From assembly GCA_029339505.1 (NCBI GenBank), contig JAQISU010000123.1, forward strand, positions 5,192,501 to 5,256,500: DNA of 64,000 bases. The letters run 5' to 3'. Below, piece by piece: positions 55,200 to 64,000 of the stretch (position 1 is the stretch's first letter; each line of letters begins with the position of its first letter). This stretch comes from Unio delphinus. Taxonomy: Eukaryota; Mollusca; Bivalvia; Unionida; Unionidae. The notes under the pieces were generated by a model, which was given only the letters and a program-made list of their open reading frames with translations, was not told the origin of the DNA and did no database searches. The position numbers were made by a program, and so were the translations under genes.

Positions 55200-56058
55200 G
55201 ATTAGGAAGGGTTGTCTGTCAACGTACAAGAATTAACGAATTTATCTAATCTTGTAACCTATATTTCAAAACAGAAACGAAAAAAATAAATCTCCTCCTT
55301 TCATTCAGACCTCCAGACTGCATTCCAGTGCTGTACTGTCTAAGAAGAGATCCCCGGACGGTCTTCCGCAAGTATTGCCTACATTGTGAAAAGCGATTGC
55401 AGTGCACACAATAGCACAACCCAACAATCAATATGAATTCACAGAGAACATCAAACAACCCGTATAGAAACTGTAATAATGGCAAAGAAAACAAAAGCGA
55501 TGGAGATATTTATGGCAATTTGTTCATGCCACGTGAATAAATCATTTGAATCCAAAATACATCCATCGACCAAAGAATGCTTTGTCTTTATATGACTAAA
55601 CTAGCATGAATTGGTCCAATGTTGAGGAGGTGAAGATTATTACTATTGTTAAAGATAACACAATTGTATGAACTCCTTGTTTAGTCCCCACCCAAAAACA
55701 ATACAACCGACGAGAAGGCGTGCATCTCATGAAATACTTCCATCGCTTCAAGACAGAAAATCGTAAATATTGATTTGATTGTGTACCGAGTCACGGTATC
55801 GGCCATCAAGATTGCTTAGTCTTGCATGTCACAAACGAGTACAGAGGCCATTACAAATCTAATCAACTTGAAATATCGACTACAAAGTACAAGCAAAATT
55901 GTTACTATTTCCTCAGGCTCGTTGTATTTACATTTTTTGAAATATCGAACAAAGCTGTAGATGGAAGAGTAGTAGAAAACATTGTTCACATACAAGACGG
56001 ATACAATTTAAAAGGCCGTGTTCTGTCATTGTCTCGATAGAAATGTTATGACTGTATC
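55200..56058. other. 5' flank or 5' UTR of the HHD/PDZ gene
   Basis: No TATA box or CpG-rich promoter is evident. On the minus strand an acceptor-like ttttctttgccattattacag ends near 55474, followed by an 82-codon frame that closes at 55246; this could be a 5' UTR exon with an upstream frame, but there is no independent support. Confidence 0.3.
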
Positions 56059-56059
56059 C

Positions 56060-56172
<113 letters not shown>

Positions 56173-56409
56173 AAGTAATCGTGTACGTATGCAGCAGTTG
56201 TATGTATTACTGCAATTATAAGTTGTGTACGTACGTGTGTTGATTTTACATATATTTCTGAGTGCTGACATGTATCTTTCTGTGTAGCATATGTTCACTT
56301 TTGCACCATTTGACCGCTATAAATCCATTAGATAATTTTATTAAATATAAATATGGTGGGGCCACGTGGAAATGGATATTTTATGGCCAAGTGTATAGTA
56401 CTTTTTAAC

Positions 56410-56464
<55 letters not shown>
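56410..56464. repeat. (ATT)n microsatellite
   Basis: About 55 bp of ATT units; could be the tail of an otherwise unrecognised LINE. Confidence 0.9.
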
Positions 56465-60066
<3,602 letters not shown>

Positions 60067-60096
60067 GATTTTTAAAATAGCTTTAAAACGTTTCAG

Positions 60097-60265
60097 TCAT
60101 ATCGCTACGATGTCTGCAGTGGCAGTTTATAGTAATGTCTAGTACTAGGAAATCATGCCGCAGACATGTAGCATCATGTCCCAACCAGTCACAATATCCC
60201 GACACCAGGGCGACCAGTCCTAAGACTAACCAGTTTATGTTGAGCGCCTAGCGAGGCAGCTGTTG
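60097..60265 (-). mobile_element. SINE family A fragment
   Basis: On the minus strand it reads CAGCTGCCTCGCTAGGCGCT, GGACTGGTCGCCCTGGTGTC, GGATATTGTGACTGGTTGGG, CATGCCGCAGACATGT-like blocks and CACTGCAGACATCGTAGCGA-like sequence, in the same order as in the copy at 31501-31817. Head and tail are missing. Confidence 0.8.
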
Positions 60266-60369
60266 TATCATTTTAATTAATTGAGTATTGCAAGATGTGT
60301 TGCAAATGTCTAAGTGGACATCATAAGAAGTAGTTTAACGAATATCCTATTTCAACACGACCATTCGTT

Positions 60370-61150
60370 AAGTAGGATTAGTAATAACAAGACTTTTGAA
60401 GATGGCCGACGTAGCGGCCATGTTGATTCAGATTGGTAATATCTTCATTTAGAACCAATTAGATAACTATAGTCAACTGACGAATTAGTCGATAGGATCA
60501 AGCGTCTAAGATAAGTAATGAGAACAAGATTTAATGATATCCTAAGGCATATCAGATGTGCGCCGTTTTCAGTGAAGACAAACTAGCCACCAAAAGAAAT
60601 CTTGCTGTTAATAAAACCACACGGTGGTCACATTAAAATCAGATTAGCATCATTTTCATCTAGAATTAACCAGACACCATAATTAGTCTTTAAATGAAAA
60701 CATGCGTCCATAACACAGTTTGTTAAAGATGAGTATTAATAACAAGATTTTCAAAATGGTCGCCATGGCATATACACTGGATGACATATCCGCACAGTTT
60801 TCATTTAAAATCAACTTGATATTGCAGTTTGCCTTGTAGGAAAAAAAATTTCATGTCAAGTTACCATTCGTTTGAGATACTAACGATAATAAGAGTTTCA
60901 AGATGGCTGAAGTGGGAGCCATTGCTGTGTGGGATTAAACAGACCTTGATGCGAATATGTTTCTCTTTGTTTCATGGAAATCCACCAAGTTGTTTTGAAT
61001 GAATAGATATAACAGTATTGTGTTTGGATGACGGATTCAGGACGATGGACAAAACATCTTCGTTAGAGACCATTTAGTAGATGACTAGTGTTAAAATTAA
61101 CATTGCACAATATAGCTTCTCCTCGCGGATTCTAAGATGGTAGTCTGGTT
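60370..61150 (+). repeat. diverged ~145-bp tandem repeat (locus 2)
   Basis: Shares with 38150-39365 the blocks GAAGATGGCCGACGTAGCGG+CCAT, TTCATTTAGAACCAATTAGA, TAACAAGATTTTCAAAATGG, TCATCTAGAATTAACCAGAC+ACCATAA and TTCAAGATGGCTGAAG. About five old units remain, in the same orientation as locus 1, 22 kb away. Confidence 0.65.
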
Positions 61151-64000
61151 AGTGCACACAAGGGTACTGTGTTAACATACCCATAATAGGTAATTTAAAA
61201 AAGACTATTTTTGCTTCGTCTATCCTCGGTGCACTATTAGATGGAGTTTTCTTTTAAAATCCTTTCTACCCTTACAGAAGACCATGCAATCCATTAGTTA
61301 TTACTCATCGATTAAGCTGTCATGGAGGACATCCAAATAAAAATAATTCTGCTCTATAACCTACGTATATATATTAAGGATATACCAAATTTAAGGACTC
61401 CTCATTCAAGTAGAGCTTTCATTTACAACCAAAGCTTTTAATGATTAGCTCCAAATATTTTGTTCAATGTCTATCTTGGTTATTAGCTGTAGGAACTTGT
61501 GTATTTAGAGTAATAGCGCGGTTTGCATCGTGGCATATCTAGTAAATGTAAATGATACTCTCTGGGTATTTAGAAATACCTAGTACATGCAGTAAATCCT
61601 GTATTGAGACACCATTTCAGAAGAGACAACTTGTATTGAGAGACCATATTCCAACTGAACATATTCTTTTTTTAAATTATAGTTTCACGACTGTTGAGAC
61701 ACATTAAGTCTTGTCTCATTCTGGGTTTTATTTATTACTACAGTTACAATGATGGCTGCCCTATTTATTTATTTACTTATTTATTTACGTATCTGCTACT
61801 TATACTTGTGTAAATATGTATGGGACAATTTTTTTTTATACCAATTTATAAAACTTATATGCTCGTGGATTTGTATTTATGATATCCCTAATCTCCCCCT
61901 ATCCTTTTCTTTCCGACCAATGTACCTGGTATTATGCACATTGTATAGCTGTAAATTTCCTTACTGCTATAATATTGCATATTATGTTGCTCCATAAAAA
62001 AAAAACATTTGTAATGGTCATAATTCATGTGTACATAATAATTGATTTCACATCCGGTGTCAATATTTAGCACATCCTTGTTGATTTCAAATACGGGCAT
62101 TATCAAAGGCTATACAGCACATGGGAGTGGCATCAACACTCTGTATAGAAGAAGAAATAATCACCATACTCTTCACATTAAGACCACCATGTGTTACTAG
62201 ATAATGTACTATTTATTGTATGTTGTCTACCCAGATGAATGGAAAACAATACTGAGAACTGACTTTTTTCAGGCACAAAAGATACAGTCTTAAAAAGCAC
62301 GTTCTCTATGTCTTAACGTTGGCTTAATAATTATAATATGTGACTATATTGTATGCTGATTTTATGCAAAAAAGCAGTCCAATAATGAAAAACACATTTT
62401 AGACAAGCTTAAACTAAGTTAACCATTGTTAAAAACTAGATAAGTGGTACTTGGTCCCTGAATTGTTCCATGTGCAACTAGAGCATCCACAGATCTTTAC
62501 GTATTTTTACCACTCTCCTGATCAATGATCAGTTCACCTTGAGCGGGATAGCGGTGGGGTGTTGGTGGTGTACTGGGTCAAATTTTGCTGGTTTATACGG
62601 CCTGTATCTCCATATTAGTCTTGAAAATGGATTATTTTCCAGAAATCCCAAAACGAACTTATGGATATTCCATTGACTTTTTAGCGGTGGATGTATGGGT
62701 GGAGGGCCTGGGATTTTTTCTGTTAGATCTATGGATGTATATATGCTGGAAAGAACATACCTCCACCCCAAGAAAACTACATGGTTGGTCTCGAATTGTT
62801 GATTTTAGTTGATAGTGCAGACCGATTTTCTCTGGTTTTGGAAATCGTTTTTATTATTTGGCAATAATGTCTATTTCCAAAAGAGCGCATAGTGCAGACG
62901 AATCATGTGCTGAGGTTACCAAACGTTTTCATCGTGTTTTGTGACACGAGTGACGTAGGGTTCATCTACGATTTAAGAAGCAAACATTTTTTTTAAAAAT
63001 ATGGTTAGCCTAAACATCCATCTTTAACTTCAAGAGAGCTATGGTTCTAACAGAACGCAAACGTTTCTCCTGATCTGCTCCCAAAGTCGTCTTTCGAATT
63101 ATATACATTTGCGTCTCGCACATATTACTAACGATTGTTACTTCCATCTCGAACCCAATACTAAATATTGCTACTTCCAACAATCACAAAAGTTTATAAG
63201 GGTCATTATAAGACGTCACTTATTGTATTATCTATCTAATGGACAGCAATAGGAAATTATAAAAAGTAATTTTCAAGACAGAAGAAACTCGGCGATCGAA
63301 TCATAATAGACATAATCAACAAAAATAATACTTTGATGTTCTAAGTTAGAACATGATTTCCTTTGATGTCACGGATTCTTATATACTGTTTATAAAATTG
63401 TTATTTCATTATGTGAAATATAAAATATATACGGTGAGATTTCTCTGATTTATCCTTCTGAAACTACCTGGCTAATATAGGCTGGCAATATATAGTAGAA
63501 GAAACCAAAAGGCGCTTAACTATCATTCTTATTTATAATAAAAACGTTACTATTTGTTCGTTTTTTTTTTTGTTTCGTGTTTTTTTAAAAACAGATGCAG
63601 GCACTGTACTTATAACTACATAAAGCTTTGTCAAACAAATATTTAATTCACTTCGATTTGTAACCGTTGTATATAGGTTGGTCATCAATCACAGGATAAA
63701 TACAATACTTTCATCCTTATAAAGCTTTATAAAAAAATACTAATTTAACCTCTTTAACTGATCACCTTTTTAAAACAGCTAAATGTTTGATACTAAAGAA
63801 CAGTGGTTATTTAAGGTACATTTTTTAAATGTATTTTAAAGACCCATCGTGACAAAAGTGATGCAAAAGATCTCTAAATTCTCACATCCTTAGGCTAGGA
63901 CCGTGAGACTGCTATCCCACTCACCACAAACCACACTCTACCCAGAACCCTCTTTATTTTCTTCAATAATTTCATGTGCACACCACACCTACGAGAAAAC
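61151..64000. other. flanking DNA, no gene seen
   Basis: No supported coding sequence, RNA gene or clear repeat. A frame at 62585-62812 has no recognisable domain. The last 150 bp are less AT-rich and may belong to something continuing beyond the window. Confidence 0.4.

Noticed and set aside
55246..55494. 82-codon minus-strand frame just upstream of exon 1
   Set aside because: No recognisable domain; an in-frame stop separates it from the HHD frame. At most 5' UTR.
62529..62812. Overlapping frames on both strands near a GC-richer stretch
   Set aside because: No recognisable protein family or splice sites; left as unannotated.

Overview
This is an AT-rich, repeat-crowded piece of a large animal nuclear genome. 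Coding DNA is sparse and split into short exons with GT/AG introns. The dispersed repeats point to a mollusc, most likely a bivalve: two tRNA-derived SINE families of a type common in bivalves and gastropods, RTE-like and CR1/L2-like LINE debris, hAT DNA transposons and small palindromic MITEs. Species cannot be named from the sequence alone.

Two host genes are supported. (1) On the minus strand, seven exons between 55,199 and 22,673 join in frame into a 627-residue protein. It has an N-terminal harmonin-homology domain (HHD), two PDZ domains and a basic, Ser/Arg-rich tail. The order HHD-PDZ-PDZ is that of the harmonin/whirlin scaffold group. The model includes a 43-nt microexon that is needed to keep the reading frame. 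(2) On the plus strand, two exons (996-1,073 and 3,602-3,783) join in phase to give the C-terminal death domain of a protein whose upstream exons lie before the window; a polyadenylation signal follows at 4,766.

Layout. 1-932: 3' end of a hAT transposon with its transposase dimerisation domain. 996-4,790: end of the death-domain gene, with a 34-bp satellite in its last visible intron. 4,800-22,300: intergenic DNA with satellites of 50, 34, 87 and 43 bp units, SINEs, and a decayed LINE reverse transcriptase. 22,673-55,199: the HHD/PDZ gene; its introns hold most of the roughly fifteen unrelated tandem arrays (units 26-66 bp), a palindromic MITE family, LINE 3' ends, an internally deleted RTE-like LINE, and a SINE carrying a nested hAT-like MITE. 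55,200-64,000: upstream flank with microsatellites, a SINE fragment, and a second copy of a diverged ~145-bp repeat family also present at 38-39 kb.

The most notable observation is a SINE inserted exactly at the 5' splice site of exon 4 of the HHD/PDZ gene. Its 13-bp target-site duplication copied the splice donor itself, so the gene keeps an intact donor next to the exon and a spare one beyond the SINE. I see no prokaryotic-style system, CRISPR array or functional tRNA/rRNA gene. Nothing here amounts to a demonstrably new biological system; the novelty lies in the gene structure, the repeat architecture and nested insertions.
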